Positions 54,528 to 63,154 of a DNA stretch of 64,000 bases are shown here, in pieces. Every line of letters begins with the position of its first letter. Within the stretch, counting starts at the first letter, position 1. The position numbers and the translations under genes are program-made. Source of the stretch: JAGVSR01 sp033765145 (GTDB taxonomy: Bacteria; Pseudomonadota; Alphaproteobacteria; Rhizobiales; Hyphomicrobiaceae); contig JANRIH010000053.1 of NCBI GenBank assembly GCA_033765145.1, positions 123,581 to 187,580 of the forward strand, written 5' to 3'. The notes below the pieces were generated by a model, which did not search any database, was not told the DNA's origin, and was given only the letters and a program-made list of their open reading frames with translations.

Positions 54528-56440
54528 GATGAGCCGTTCCGTTTGTCGTTAGGCGGCAGCGTTGCCGCCGGCAATTCAGGAGAAAGAAGGGCGTGATAGC
54601 CCGGCAGGTGAAGATGCCCCTCGGGCGCAATCGCGACCCGAAGGCCGAATCCCGACGCGCACGCCTGCACGGCCCTCGCATCGAGCTTGCCCTCGCCATT
54701 CAGCCGGCGCGAGAGTTCGAGGAGGAAGGGCTTGTTGCCGACAAGGATCTGATGGGTTTCGGCGACGAGCCGGCCGATCATCTTTTCCGTGTCGAGGTCG
54801 GTGACCGTCCGGTCCATGGCATACCAGCCATCCATCGTATAGACGGCCTGGAATCGCTCGTCGAAGCCGAACCGCCGGATGTAATCGGACACCAGTTGCG
54901 TCGCGACCTCCCGGTCGTGTGACCGGCCGATCGTCGCGTTTCCGGCACCGAAGACGATCTCCTCCGCGAGCCCTCCGGCCAGAAACACCCGAGCCTTCGC
55001 GAGGAGCGAATCCCGTGTCTCGTGGATGTCGTGGGGAAACGTGAAGCCCCCCGCATAGCTCGACGCCACCTTGCTCGTCAGTTGCAGCGGCGCGAGACCG
55101 AACAGAACGGCGTAGGCGACCGCATGCCCGGCCTCATGAACAGAGACGTTCGCGACGGCATCCTGAGACGCCCGTTCGCGCACCTTGTCGAGCCGGCCCG
55201 TGTAGGGGAACCTGACCTCGCTTTTCCCGAGCCGCGCCACGAGGTCGTGCTTCTGCGGATCGTAGTCCATCTCGATCCGAGATATTCCCTGTGTGATCGC
55301 CTCGAACAGGAGTTTCGACAGGTTGCGCTCGAGAATATCGACGATCGACGAGAAAACAGGGCGCACGCCCTGCACGGGAAAGACGCCGTTCCGATAGACG
55401 AGTTCGTGCACTGCGGGCGACACCTTGAGCGCGATCCCGAACCGCTCCTTGGTCGTCGTGACGACGCGCGCCACCTCGCGGCGAATGAGTTCCTCGAAGC
55501 TTGCTTTCGTCAAGCTCCGGTAGATGAGGTGGATGTTGCCGAAGCGCGCGACCTGCTCGGGCTTGAAGCGTCGCGAGAGCGCCGTCTTGATGTCGACCAT
55601 CGAGATCTTGGCGGTGAAGGCATGAAAGATGTCCGCGTCAACATCTGCTTCCGACGTCGCATTGGCCATCGCGAAGGCCTCGTCGAGATTGCCCGACACG
55701 ATGACAAGCGACTTCGAGTGATCGACGGGCTCGTAGACGACTTTCGCAAGCCGCGCCTCGCGGATGCGATCCATGATCCGCGAGCGGTGCATGGTGCTGA
55801 TTTCTGCGATGCTTTCAGCCATGCCGAGCCGCTGCTTCAGGCTCTGCGCTTCCCAAAGGTTGAGCGTGGGATCGAGTTCGATCCCCTCCTCGCCGGCTTC
55901 AAGGCGCCGTTTGCTGTCCGCGTGCTGCCACTGATATTCGAGCAGCGTCATATCGAGATTTTCGCGCCCCCGGCGCGCGAGCCGTCCGTCCGACAGAAGT
56001 TCCCAGAAATCCGCGAAGCGCGTGCGCGGCAGCGGCTTGCCATCGACATCCAGTGTATTGAACCGCTGCATCTCGTCGAACAGCAGAACCTTCGGCTCGC
56101 TGTCGTTCATCTGGTTCTGTTCGAGAACCTGCGCGACCGAGGAGTAGTAGACCGTCTCGTCGGTGTTCGACATCTCGATTTCGACGAACCGGTCCTGTAG
56201 TTCGAGCGTCTTCACGAGACGGCGGATGAGATCGGTCTTTCCGACGCCGGTCATACCCCAGAGGCTGATGATAACGGGCCGCGCGAGCACCTCCGGCATC
56301 ACGTACCAGACGCGCATGGAATCGATGAGATCGGCGATGATGCTGTCGATGCCGACGAACGTGCCCGTGAGTTCCGCTCCGGCCCTGTCGAGCCGCTCGT
56401 TCCTCTGCCGCATCTCGTCGCGATCGATTTTCAGAGACAT
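54524..56440 (-). CDS. Soluble AAA+ ATPase fused to an FtsH-type (M41) metalloprotease domain
   Basis: 638 residues. The AAA+ half (about residues 1-340) has Walker A LWGMTGVGKTDLIRRL, Walker B PKVLLFDEMQRF and SRRFKPEQ as a possible arginine finger, with a Clp-like lid (VQGVRPVFSSIVDILER). The C-terminal half has the zinc motif VSVHEAGHAVAYAVL (HExxH), then ARVFLAGGLAEEIVFGAG and SHDREVATQLVSDYIRRFGF, the third-ligand segment of M41 proteases. Unlike FtsH there is no membrane anchor. It lies between the two halves of metH. Confidence 0.85.
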   Translation of the reverse strand: MSLKIDRDEMRQRNERLDRAGAELTGTFVGIDSIIADLIDSMRVWYVMPEVLARPVIISLWGMTGVGKTDLIRRLVKTLELQDRFVEIEMSNTDETVYYSSVAQVLEQNQMNDSEPKVLLFDEMQRFNTLDVDGKPLPRTRFADFWELLSDGRLARRGRENLDMTLLEYQWQHADSKRRLEAGEEGIELDPTLNLWEAQSLKQRLGMAESIAEISTMHRSRIMDRIREARLAKVVYEPVDHSKSLVIVSGNLDEAFAMANATSEADVDADIFHAFTAKISMVDIKTALSRRFKPEQVARFGNIHLIYRSLTKASFEELIRREVARVVTTTKERFGIALKVSPAVHELVYRNGVFPVQGVRPVFSSIVDILERNLSKLLFEAITQGISRIEMDYDPQKHDLVARLGKSEVRFPYTGRLDKVRERASQDAVANVSVHEAGHAVAYAVLFGLAPLQLTSKVASSYAGGFTFPHDIHETRDSLLAKARVFLAGGLAEEIVFGAGNATIGRSHDREVATQLVSDYIRRFGFDERFQAVYTMDGWYAMDRTVTDLDTEKMIGRLVAETHQILVGNKPFLLELSRRLNGEGKLDARAVQACASGFGLRVAIAPEGHLHLPGYHALLSPELPAATLPPNDKRNGSS

Positions 56441-56449
56441 TCGCGGAAC

Positions 56450-57511
56450 TCACCCGTGCACGAACGGCTCGAGACCCGAGAGGCGCATTTTCGGAACGAG
56501 CTTCGGAACCTTGCGCGGAGCAAATTTCTTGGCATGGCTCGCGATGTGCGCGATGTGATCCGGCGTCGAACCGCAGCAGCCGCCCGCGATGTTGATGAGC
56601 CCGTCCGCGAACCACGGCTCGATTTTGCAGGCCATCTCGTGCGGGGTCTCGTCGTATTCGCCCATGGCGTTCGGCAGGCCCGCGTTCGGATACGCCGAAA
56701 TTCGGACATCCGAGACTTGCGCCAGTTCAGCGATGTAGGGGCGCATCAGTTCCGCGCCGAGCGCGCAATTCAGCCCGATCGAGAACGGCTTCAGGTGCCG
56801 GAGCGAGTACCAGAACGCTTCCGCCGTCTGACCGGAAAGCGTCCGTCCCGACCGGTCCGTGATCGTGCCCGAAATCATGATCGGGAGTGCGATGCCCTTC
56901 TCGTCGAAGACTTCGAGCGTGGCGTAGCCCGCCGCTTTGGCGTTCAGCGTGTCGAAGATGGTCTCGATGAGGATGATGTCGGACCCGCCGTCGATGAGCC
57001 CGCGAACCTGCTCGCTGTAAGCCTCGCGCAGTTCGTCGAAATCCACATTCCGGAAGCCCGGGTTGTTGACGTCGGGTGAGATCGAGGCCGTGCGGTTGGT
57101 CGGGCCCACTGCGCCGGCGACGAAGCGCGGCTTGTCGGGCGTTTCCTTCGACCAATGGTCCGCCGCGCGGCGCGCGATGCGCGACGCTTCGAGATTGATC
57201 TCGTAGGAGAGGTCTTCCATCCCGTAATCCGCCATCGAGATGCGCTGCGCGTTGAACGTATTGGTCTCGATAATGTCCGCGCCGGCTCTGAGATACTTCC
57301 CGTGGATCGCCTCGATGATCGCGGGCTGTGTCAGCACGAGCAGGTCGTTGTTACCCTTGACGTCCTTCGAATGATCCTGGAACCGCTCACCGCGATAGTG
57401 TCCTTCGCAGAGCTTTTCCTGCTGGATCATCGTGCCCATGGCGCCGTCGATGATGAGGATGCGCGCGTCGGCGGCCTTTTCGAGAAGCTGGGCCCGTGGG
57501 TGAACTCGCAT
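56450..57511 (-). CDS. metH: Methionine synthase, homocysteine-binding part (MetH N-terminal)
   Basis: 353 residues, only the Hcy S-methyltransferase domain. It starts LIIDGAMGTMIQQEKL and carries the zinc Cys residues in GLNCALGAELM and GGCCGSTPDH. It ends after MRLSGLEPFVHG, where E. coli MetH continues into its folate domain. The frame is open further upstream, but 57511 gives the normal N-terminus. Nine bases separate its stop from the AAA-M41 start. Confidence 0.94.
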   Translation of the reverse strand: MRVHPRAQLLEKAADARILIIDGAMGTMIQQEKLCEGHYRGERFQDHSKDVKGNNDLLVLTQPAIIEAIHGKYLRAGADIIETNTFNAQRISMADYGMEDLSYEINLEASRIARRAADHWSKETPDKPRFVAGAVGPTNRTASISPDVNNPGFRNVDFDELREAYSEQVRGLIDGGSDIILIETIFDTLNAKAAGYATLEVFDEKGIALPIMISGTITDRSGRTLSGQTAEAFWYSLRHLKPFSIGLNCALGAELMRPYIAELAQVSDVRISAYPNAGLPNAMGEYDETPHEMACKIEPWFADGLINIAGGCCGSTPDHIAHIASHAKKFAPRKVPKLVPKMRLSGLEPFVHG

Positions 57512-57584
57512 GTTGGGTCTCACATGACTTTCAATTGGACGGCATCTGCCGGTCGGGAGTGTCGAGCGCCTCGACGCGTCGCGT

Positions 57585-58514
57585 TCAAGCGAACATCGAC
57601 TGTCGCGGCTCCAGCGGCGCCGCCTTGAGCGGCCGGAGACCCAGGAGGTGACAGATCGCATAAACAAGATCGGCGCGATTGAGGGTGTAGAAGTGAAAAG
57701 TCCGGATACCCTCGTCGACGAGCGCCATGACTTGCTCCGTCGCGACGGCCGCCGCGACCATTTTCGACGTCTCCACATCCTCGTCGAGCCCCTCGAAGCG
57801 GCGCGCCATCCACGACGGCACGGTCGCGCCGGCCCGGACCGCGAACCCCGCGACCTGCCGGAAATTGTGAATGGGCACGATGCCAGGCGTGATGGGCACC
57901 CAGATACCTGCCGCGCGCGCACGTTCGAGGAACCGAAGGAAGTGCGTGTTGTCGAACCCGAACTGCGTGATGACGCGATCGGCGCCCGCATCGACCTTCG
58001 CCTTCAAGTTCTCGATGTCCGCGACGATGGTCGGGCTCTCGGGGTGCTTCTCCGGATAACCCCCGACGGAGATCTCGAAGGTGCCGATTTTCTTGAGCCC
58101 CGCCACGAGCTCGGCCGCGTTCGCATAGCCGCCCGGATGGGGTTCGTAACGCTGCCCGACTCCCGCGGCCGGGTCGCCACGAAGGGCCACGATGTGCCGG
58201 ATCCCCGCGGCCCAGTACGCACGCGCCACCTGATCGACCTCGTCGCGCGTGGCGTCGACACAGGTGAGATGCGCGGCCGGCCGGAGTGCGGTCTCTCGCA
58301 CGATGCGGGCAACGGTCGCGTGTGTGCGCTCGCGCGTCGACCCGCCGGCCCCATATGTGACCGAAACGAATTCCGGCGCGAGCGGCGCCAGACGCTCGAT
58401 CGACGCCCAGAGCTGCGCCTCCATCTTGTCCGACTTGGGCGGAAAGAATTCGAATGAGACGTCGATCTCACCTGCGCCGAGCAGCCGGCTCTTCCGTTCT
58501 TTTGCGTCCGCCAT
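57585..58514 (-). CDS. metF: 5,10-methylenetetrahydrofolate reductase
   Basis: 309 residues. Produces 5-methyltetrahydrofolate for MetH. FEFFPPKSDKMEAQL, VSVTYGAGGSTRERT, HLTCVDATRDEV, ALRGDP and ITQFGFDNTHFLRFL are the family motifs. Its ATG shares one base with the stop of the ArsR-methyltransferase gene (TGATG). Confidence 0.96.
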   Translation of the reverse strand: MADAKERKSRLLGAGEIDVSFEFFPPKSDKMEAQLWASIERLAPLAPEFVSVTYGAGGSTRERTHATVARIVRETALRPAAHLTCVDATRDEVDQVARAYWAAGIRHIVALRGDPAAGVGQRYEPHPGGYANAAELVAGLKKIGTFEISVGGYPEKHPESPTIVADIENLKAKVDAGADRVITQFGFDNTHFLRFLERARAAGIWVPITPGIVPIHNFRQVAGFAVRAGATVPSWMARRFEGLDEDVETSKMVAAAVATEQVMALVDEGIRTFHFYTLNRADLVYAICHLLGLRPLKAAPLEPRQSMFA

Positions 58515-59536
58515 CAGCCTGCCTCCTCCATGACTTTGCCGCCTGTTGTTGCCGCCTTGAGCGGCGGATTTTCCGGCGACTTCTCCGCGACCTGCAGAAT
58601 GACCGTGAGCTTCGGCCCCTCGCCATCGGGCGGCGGAGCCAGTGTTTCAGTCGTCTTCACGACGAGCCCCGCCTCGCGCGTCCACTGCGCCAGATGGTCC
58701 GCCGGAACCCCGAGCCGTTCGTGCGCGTGGTCCTCGCGCAGGAATTCGAGATCATGCGGCGCGAAATCCACGACCAATAGCCGCCCACCGGGCGCCAGAA
58801 TGCGCGCCGCCTCCGCGATGGCCATGGCGGGCTCCGAAAGATAGTGGATGATCTGATGCATGACGACGCCATCTGCCACGCCGTTTCCGAGCGTCAAGTT
58901 GTAGATGTCTCCATGCCGCACCTCGGCGCGATCGAGACCCGCAGCCGCGAACTTCATCTCGGCATAGGCGAGCATCGAGCGACTGACGTCGAACCCGAGG
59001 CCGCGTTCATAGCGATCGGCGAACAGTTCGAGCACACGCCCGGTCCCTGTGCCGAGATCGACCAGGAGCTTGAACGGCCCGAGCCCGAGCGCTTTCGACA
59101 TCGCCGCCTCGATGTCCTTTTCCGAAAGATAGAGCGTCCGAATGCGGTCCCAGTCGGCGGCATGCGCATCGAAATAGCTCTGTGCCGCCCGTTCGCGGTC
59201 CCGCCTCAGCGCGTCCGCACGCTCCCGGTCGCGGCGAAGGACGGGATCGTTCGGATCGACAGCTTGCAGGAGCCGCCGGGTCAGACGTCCGCCACCCGAC
59301 CTGTCTGAGACGTGGAAATAGACCCAGCTCCCATCCCGGAACCGTTCGACGAGGCCCGCCTCCGCCAGAAGCTTCAAGTGCCGGGAGATGCGTGGCTGAC
59401 TCTGCCCGAGGATCTGCGTCAGGTCCTTGACCGTCAGCTCTCCCTTCGAGAGCAGCAGCAGAATACGCAGCCGCGTCGGCTCAGCCGCGGCCTTCAGCGC
59501 ACCGACCAGCTCCGATGTCTTGAGTGTCTCGCTCAC
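58514..59536 (-). CDS. ArsR-family regulator fused to a SAM-dependent methyltransferase
   Basis: 340 residues. The N-terminal winged helix is LKAAAEPTRLRILLLLSKGELTV, ILGQSQPRISRHLKLLAEAG and RFRDGSWVYFHV. The C-terminal Rossmann methyltransferase has LLVDLGTGTGRVLELFADR, GFDVSRSMLAYAE and LVVDFAPHDLEFLREDH. In Hyphomicrobiales this fusion precedes metF/metH and resembles SAH-sensing SahR regulators. GTG start at 59536 has GGAGGAG upstream; the operator lies just before it. Confidence 0.88.
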   Translation of the reverse strand: MSETLKTSELVGALKAAAEPTRLRILLLLSKGELTVKDLTQILGQSQPRISRHLKLLAEAGLVERFRDGSWVYFHVSDRSGGGRLTRRLLQAVDPNDPVLRRDRERADALRRDRERAAQSYFDAHAADWDRIRTLYLSEKDIEAAMSKALGLGPFKLLVDLGTGTGRVLELFADRYERGLGFDVSRSMLAYAEMKFAAAGLDRAEVRHGDIYNLTLGNGVADGVVMHQIIHYLSEPAMAIAEAARILAPGGRLLVVDFAPHDLEFLREDHAHERLGVPADHLAQWTREAGLVVKTTETLAPPPDGEGPKLTVILQVAEKSPENPPLKAATTGGKVMEEAG

Positions 59537-59555
59537 GGCTCCTCCTGACCCGTTA

Positions 59556-59579
59556 AGACATAAAGATATGTTTATGTCT
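59556..59579. promoter_or_regulatory. 24 bp palindromic operator of the methionine operon
   Basis: AGACATAAA (59556-59564) and TTTATGTCT (59571-59579) form a perfect 9 bp inverted repeat around GATATG. It lies 20 bases before the GTG of the ArsR-methyltransferase gene. AT-rich in a GC-rich genome and typical for an ArsR-family dimer; most likely the autoregulatory site. Confidence 0.8.
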
Positions 59580-59768
59580 GTCAAGATGGTTTGGGAAATG
59601 CCGTCTGGACGACCGCCGCGAGGCCGAATTCACCGCCCCGCCGCCCCATCGCCCGCAGGTCGATGAGGAGAGGGAACTCGACGCCTGTTCCAATTGGAGC
59701 AGCCGTTTACCGGGCGGAAAGCCTAACCCCCTAGCATCGCGCTTTCATTACCGAGGAGGAGTAACCCG

Positions 59769-60413
59769 ATGCGTGCCGCCGCGATCGAGCACATGACCCC
59801 GGCCGACCTGTCGTTTTCGCTGCCCGCGCGTTTCGAACAGGCGCCGTCCCAGCGCGCCATCTTCATGACGCTGCTGTTTCTGGTTCCGACAGCGGTCGCG
59901 CTTTTGCTCCCGTTCTGGCACCTCGCCATCGGTCTCGCCACCGAAGCGGCGGTCCGGAACGCCGCGCTCGAACACCCTGCGACTCTGGCCCCGATCGGCT
60001 TGGCGCTGGTATTCTGGATCGCGCTCCTGGGCTTTCCGATCCTGCGCATGCTCGACACATTGACGCGAAGCCGCACCGTCGAAATTGCCGGCCGCACCGT
60101 GGCCGTGACAGACCGAGTTTTCGGACGTGCAAAGACATGGCGCGGAACGCTCGGATCGTTCGACGGCATCGCCCACAACGTACGGACGTCGCTCGGCGGC
60201 GTGCGCCACGAACTGATCCTCGTGCATCCTGAGCGCGAGCGGTCGGTCTTGATCGCCATCGCGCCCCGATTGACCGAGGCGGAAATCAATCTCGCGACTG
60301 TTGTGCTCGGACTGCCGAGAATGCCGGCCGCGGCACTTCTCGGCCGAACCGCCCGTCGGGTGGTCTCGAAAGGCCTGCCGGGTCGCCCGAACGCCACAGC
60401 CGCGACACTCTAG
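59769..60413 (+). CDS. Integral membrane protein of unknown function
   Basis: 214 residues with two membrane helices (IFMTLLFLVPTAVALLLPFW and LAPIGLALVFWIALLGFPIL) followed by a soluble domain with TVEIAGRTVAVTDRVFGRAKTWRG, perhaps a small PH-like beta domain. GGAGGAG is seven bases before the ATG. Not recognised. Confidence 0.7.
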   Translation: MRAAAIEHMTPADLSFSLPARFEQAPSQRAIFMTLLFLVPTAVALLLPFWHLAIGLATEAAVRNAALEHPATLAPIGLALVFWIALLGFPILRMLDTLTRSRTVEIAGRTVAVTDRVFGRAKTWRGTLGSFDGIAHNVRTSLGGVRHELILVHPERERSVLIAIAPRLTEAEINLATVVLGLPRMPAAALLGRTARRVVSKGLPGRPNATAATL

Positions 60414-60586
60414 ATACGGCGGGCCACGGCAGCCGCCGACAGCGTTTGACGACCCGCGCCGGCCTATGGTCTACCATTTTGCCATCGCGTGCACCGGCCA
60501 CCGCCACGCCCAAATCGGTGTTCAGTGTCCGCGCCGTCTCTTAGTGACCGCAGCTCCACGCTGCCGATCCATCGGATAAATTGATC

Positions 60587-61162
60587 ATGACGATTGGCTC
60601 GACCTTCCGCACGTTCGCCGGCCTGGTTTTCGTCGCGACCCTCTTCGCGGCCGCACCTGCAAGAGCTGAATCGGCGGCCGCCTACATGCAGCGCGTCGCA
60701 AACGATCTTATGGCCGCGGCGCGCAGTTCCTCGTCAGGGCCCGCGTTCGCGACCGCATTGAGGAGCCATGCGGATCTTCCCGGCATCGGCTTGACCGCTC
60801 TCGGCAGCTATGCCGGCAGCCTGCCGAAGAATGACCGCCCCGCCTACTATACTGGCATGGTGAACTTCATCGCGCGCTATGCATCGAAGGAAGCACCGAA
60901 GTATCCCGTCGCAAAGGCCGTGGTCCTCGGCCAGTCCGAGTCCATTCCCGGCGGCGCCTACGTCGACAGCCGGGTGACGCTGCGCAGCGGGGAGACTTAT
61001 GACGTCCGCTGGAAACTCGTGAAGCGCGGCGCCGCATGGAAAGTCCGCGATGCCGAAGTGATCGGCTTCGAGATGACGTCTTTCCTGAACACACTCTTCC
61101 AAAACTACATCAGTGAGAACGGCGGCAATCCGAAAGCGCTTGTCGTCGCCCTCAATCGCTGA
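60587..61162 (+). CDS. MlaC/Ttg2D-like phospholipid-binding protein
   Basis: 191 residues with signal peptide (cleavage near ARA-ES). The domain contains YYTGMVNFIARYASKEAPKY, VDSRVTLRSGETYDVRWKLVKRGAAWKV and VIGFEMTSFLNTLFQNYI, the MlaC pattern. MlaC carries phospholipid across the periplasm. No mlaFEDB genes are next to it. Confidence 0.82.
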   Translation: MTIGSTFRTFAGLVFVATLFAAAPARAESAAAYMQRVANDLMAAARSSSSGPAFATALRSHADLPGIGLTALGSYAGSLPKNDRPAYYTGMVNFIARYASKEAPKYPVAKAVVLGQSESIPGGAYVDSRVTLRSGETYDVRWKLVKRGAAWKVRDAEVIGFEMTSFLNTLFQNYISENGGNPKALVVALNR

Positions 61163-61207
61163 GGACCGCTGAGAACCGCAGAGCCGACAAGCGCATTCCC
61201 GAATATG

Positions 61208-61240
61208 AAAAAGGCCGCCCGATACGAGGCGGCCTTTTCA
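61208..61240. terminator. Terminator after the MlaC-like gene
   Basis: AAAAAGGCCGCC (61208-61219) pairs with GGCGGCCTTTT (61228-61238) over an eight-base loop. The A and T runs allow use in both directions, fitting the convergent gene that ends at 61296. Confidence 0.87.
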
Positions 61241-61295
61241 GTTTCTGAGGAGCCTGAAGACGCAGAACGGCCTACCGGTCGTAGGCTGCACCTCG

Positions 61296-61760
61296 TCAGA
61301 TGCGGAAAACCGCACCCTTGACCGAGCGCGCACGCGTGCGCACCGCGCCGCCGTCATTGCCCGACTTCACGATCCACATGCCGTTGTCCGACCGGCCGAC
61401 GATCATGCCGACGTGATGCCGCCAGACGACGACCGCGCCGACCATGGGGCCGCCCGCGGGCGAGCCGTAGTTGCGCCAGTTCCAGGCGACATTGTACTCG
61501 GGCCCGCCGCCCTTCTGCGTCCGCATCCACCAACCGCACCACTTGCGCGGACGCGGACCCGCCCCGCTCGAGCGGCCATACGACGCCCGCTCGGCGGAGA
61601 CCATCCGCTTGGCATACTTGCGGCTCGCCTTGGAGCGAGGCGCGATCTCCTCCATCTGCCAGCCCTGCCCCTGCGTGGCAGACCACGGCGCGGCAGTCGC
61701 CGGACCGTACGCGGCGAGTGCCGACGCCCCGGCGATCACAGCCATCATCATTTTACGCAT
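61296..61760 (-). CDS. Exported CHAP/NlpC-P60-like protein (TIGR02594 type)
   Basis: 154 residues with a signal peptide (MMMAVIAGASALAAYGPATA). The domain has a catalytic Cys in RKWCGWWMRTQ, His in VVWRHHVGMIVGRS and Asn in KSGNDGG. Such proteins are peptidoglycan-amidase-like. ATG 61760 follows AAGG by seven bases; the longer open frame upstream is discounted. Confidence 0.78.
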   Translation of the reverse strand: MRKMMMAVIAGASALAAYGPATAAPWSATQGQGWQMEEIAPRSKASRKYAKRMVSAERASYGRSSGAGPRPRKWCGWWMRTQKGGGPEYNVAWNWRNYGSPAGGPMVGAVVVWRHHVGMIVGRSDNGMWIVKSGNDGGAVRTRARSVKGAVFRI

Positions 61761-61899
61761 CTCATGACCTTCATTCTTGGTTTGACGCGCCGACTGGGGC
61801 CAATCGAATGCGGCAGAAACAAGATGAGGGTGCGACCACAAGTCTCTGATTGAGAGCACAAACCCGGAAGCTGCGACGCCACGTCTTAAATCGCTAGTG

Positions 61900-62880
61900 T
61901 CAAATGCGGCTTGTGTGTCCGTAGCGCCGCACTTCTGCGCCGTTCCGCACAGCGCGACGCACGATCTGCTCATGGACAACGGTCGCCGCAGCAAGCGCCG
62001 TGATCCCGCCCGCGTCGTAGGCGGGCGCAACTTCCACCACATCCGCGCCGACGATCGGCACATGCCGGATCGACCGGAGGATTCCATTGAGTTCGCGCGG
62101 TGTGAGCCCGCCGGTCACGCGCGTGCCCGTTCCCGGCGCATAGGCCGGATCAAGACAATCGATATCGACGGTCAGATAGCTGGGCCCGCCCGCCGTCACG
62201 TCGGCAATGATCCGCGCGACGTCTCCGACGCCACGCTCGGCAACGAAATCCGCATCGAGGATCGTGATGCCCATGGGATCGTCCACCCAGGTACGGATAC
62301 CGATCTGTACCGAGCGTTTGGGATCGATGATCCCTTCCTCGACCGCGCGATGGAACATGGTGCCGTGATTGAGTTCCACCGGTCCGTCGATGGGATTTGC
62401 GGACGGCCACGTATCCGTATGGGCATCGAACTGAATAAGGCCGAGTGGGCCGTGTTTCCGGGCATGCGCTCTGAGAAGCGCATAGGTGATGAAATGATCA
62501 CCCCCGAGCGTCAGAAGCTCGGCGCCATCCTCGATGACTTGCGCAGCCGCCGCCTCGATCGCGGCCGGAATGCCGAGTGGATTGCCGAAGTCGAGTTGAA
62601 CGTCCCCGAGATCGACGACATCGACATGGTCGAGCGGATCGAAACCGCCCGGATAAGCCTTGAGATCGGCGAGTTCGGCGGAGGCGGCACGGATCGCCTG
62701 CGGTCCGAGCCGTGCGCCCGGCCGGTTTGACGTCGCAAGATCGAAGGGAACACCGAGGATGGCGAGATCCGCGTCCGACGCGCTCTGCGCAAATGGAATA
62801 CGCAGAAACGATGCGCAGCCGCTGAACGTCTGTTCGGATGCAATGGTGGAGGTCGAAAGGGGTTTCCGATGTTGGAGCAT
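61900..62880 (-). CDS. speB: Agmatinase-family ureohydrolase (SpeB-like)
   Basis: 326 residues of the arginase/agmatinase superfamily. Manganese ligands are seen in LGGDHFITYALL, IQFDAHTDTW and VDIDCLDPAYAPGTGT. Agmatine or another guanidino compound could be the substrate; sequence alone does not decide. ATG 62880 is used, with an in-frame ATG at 62919 as alternative. A structured leader precedes it. Confidence 0.88.
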   Translation of the reverse strand: MLQHRKPLSTSTIASEQTFSGCASFLRIPFAQSASDADLAILGVPFDLATSNRPGARLGPQAIRAASAELADLKAYPGGFDPLDHVDVVDLGDVQLDFGNPLGIPAAIEAAAAQVIEDGAELLTLGGDHFITYALLRAHARKHGPLGLIQFDAHTDTWPSANPIDGPVELNHGTMFHRAVEEGIIDPKRSVQIGIRTWVDDPMGITILDADFVAERGVGDVARIIADVTAGGPSYLTVDIDCLDPAYAPGTGTRVTGGLTPRELNGILRSIRHVPIVGADVVEVAPAYDAGGITALAAATVVHEQIVRRAVRNGAEVRRYGHTSRI

Positions 62881-62887
62881 GGCAAAT

Positions 62888-62994
62888 CTCGCTTGTGACG
62901 AGATGTTGCCGGCCAACATCTGGGTTTTTGATCCCAACGCCAGCACGATCCAGCAAGGCTGGCGTGCTCCCGGTTTCGAGCGGGCGGAGGGAGC
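62888..62994 (-). promoter_or_regulatory. Structured leader of the agmatinase-family gene
   Basis: Five stem-loops lie back to back, from the start codon outward: CTCG/CGAG (62888-62902), GATGTTG/CAACATC (62902-62920), TGGG/CCCA (62921-62936), CGCCAGC/GCTGGCG (62938-62964) and GCTCCC/GGGAGC (62966-62994). This is denser than chance. No known riboswitch consensus could be matched by eye. Confidence 0.35.
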
Positions 62995-63154
62995 CACGGG
63001 GCAGTGACAAAGTCAAGCGCGCGACTGAGCAGGTGCGGGAAAGCAGTGCCACGGGACGCTCGGCGCGCCCGACCTCGAACAATCTCTCTGCACCGACAAA
63101 AAGCCGGCCGGGACGACGGTTCAACCGAACGCCAGAGAACGCTCATCGCTCGTT

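Noticed and set aside
51831..57511. Reading the split metH as a pseudogene
   Set aside because: Both parts are full-length for their domains, keep catalytic residues, and the split falls in a linker with tight operon spacing, which argues for a working two-part enzyme.
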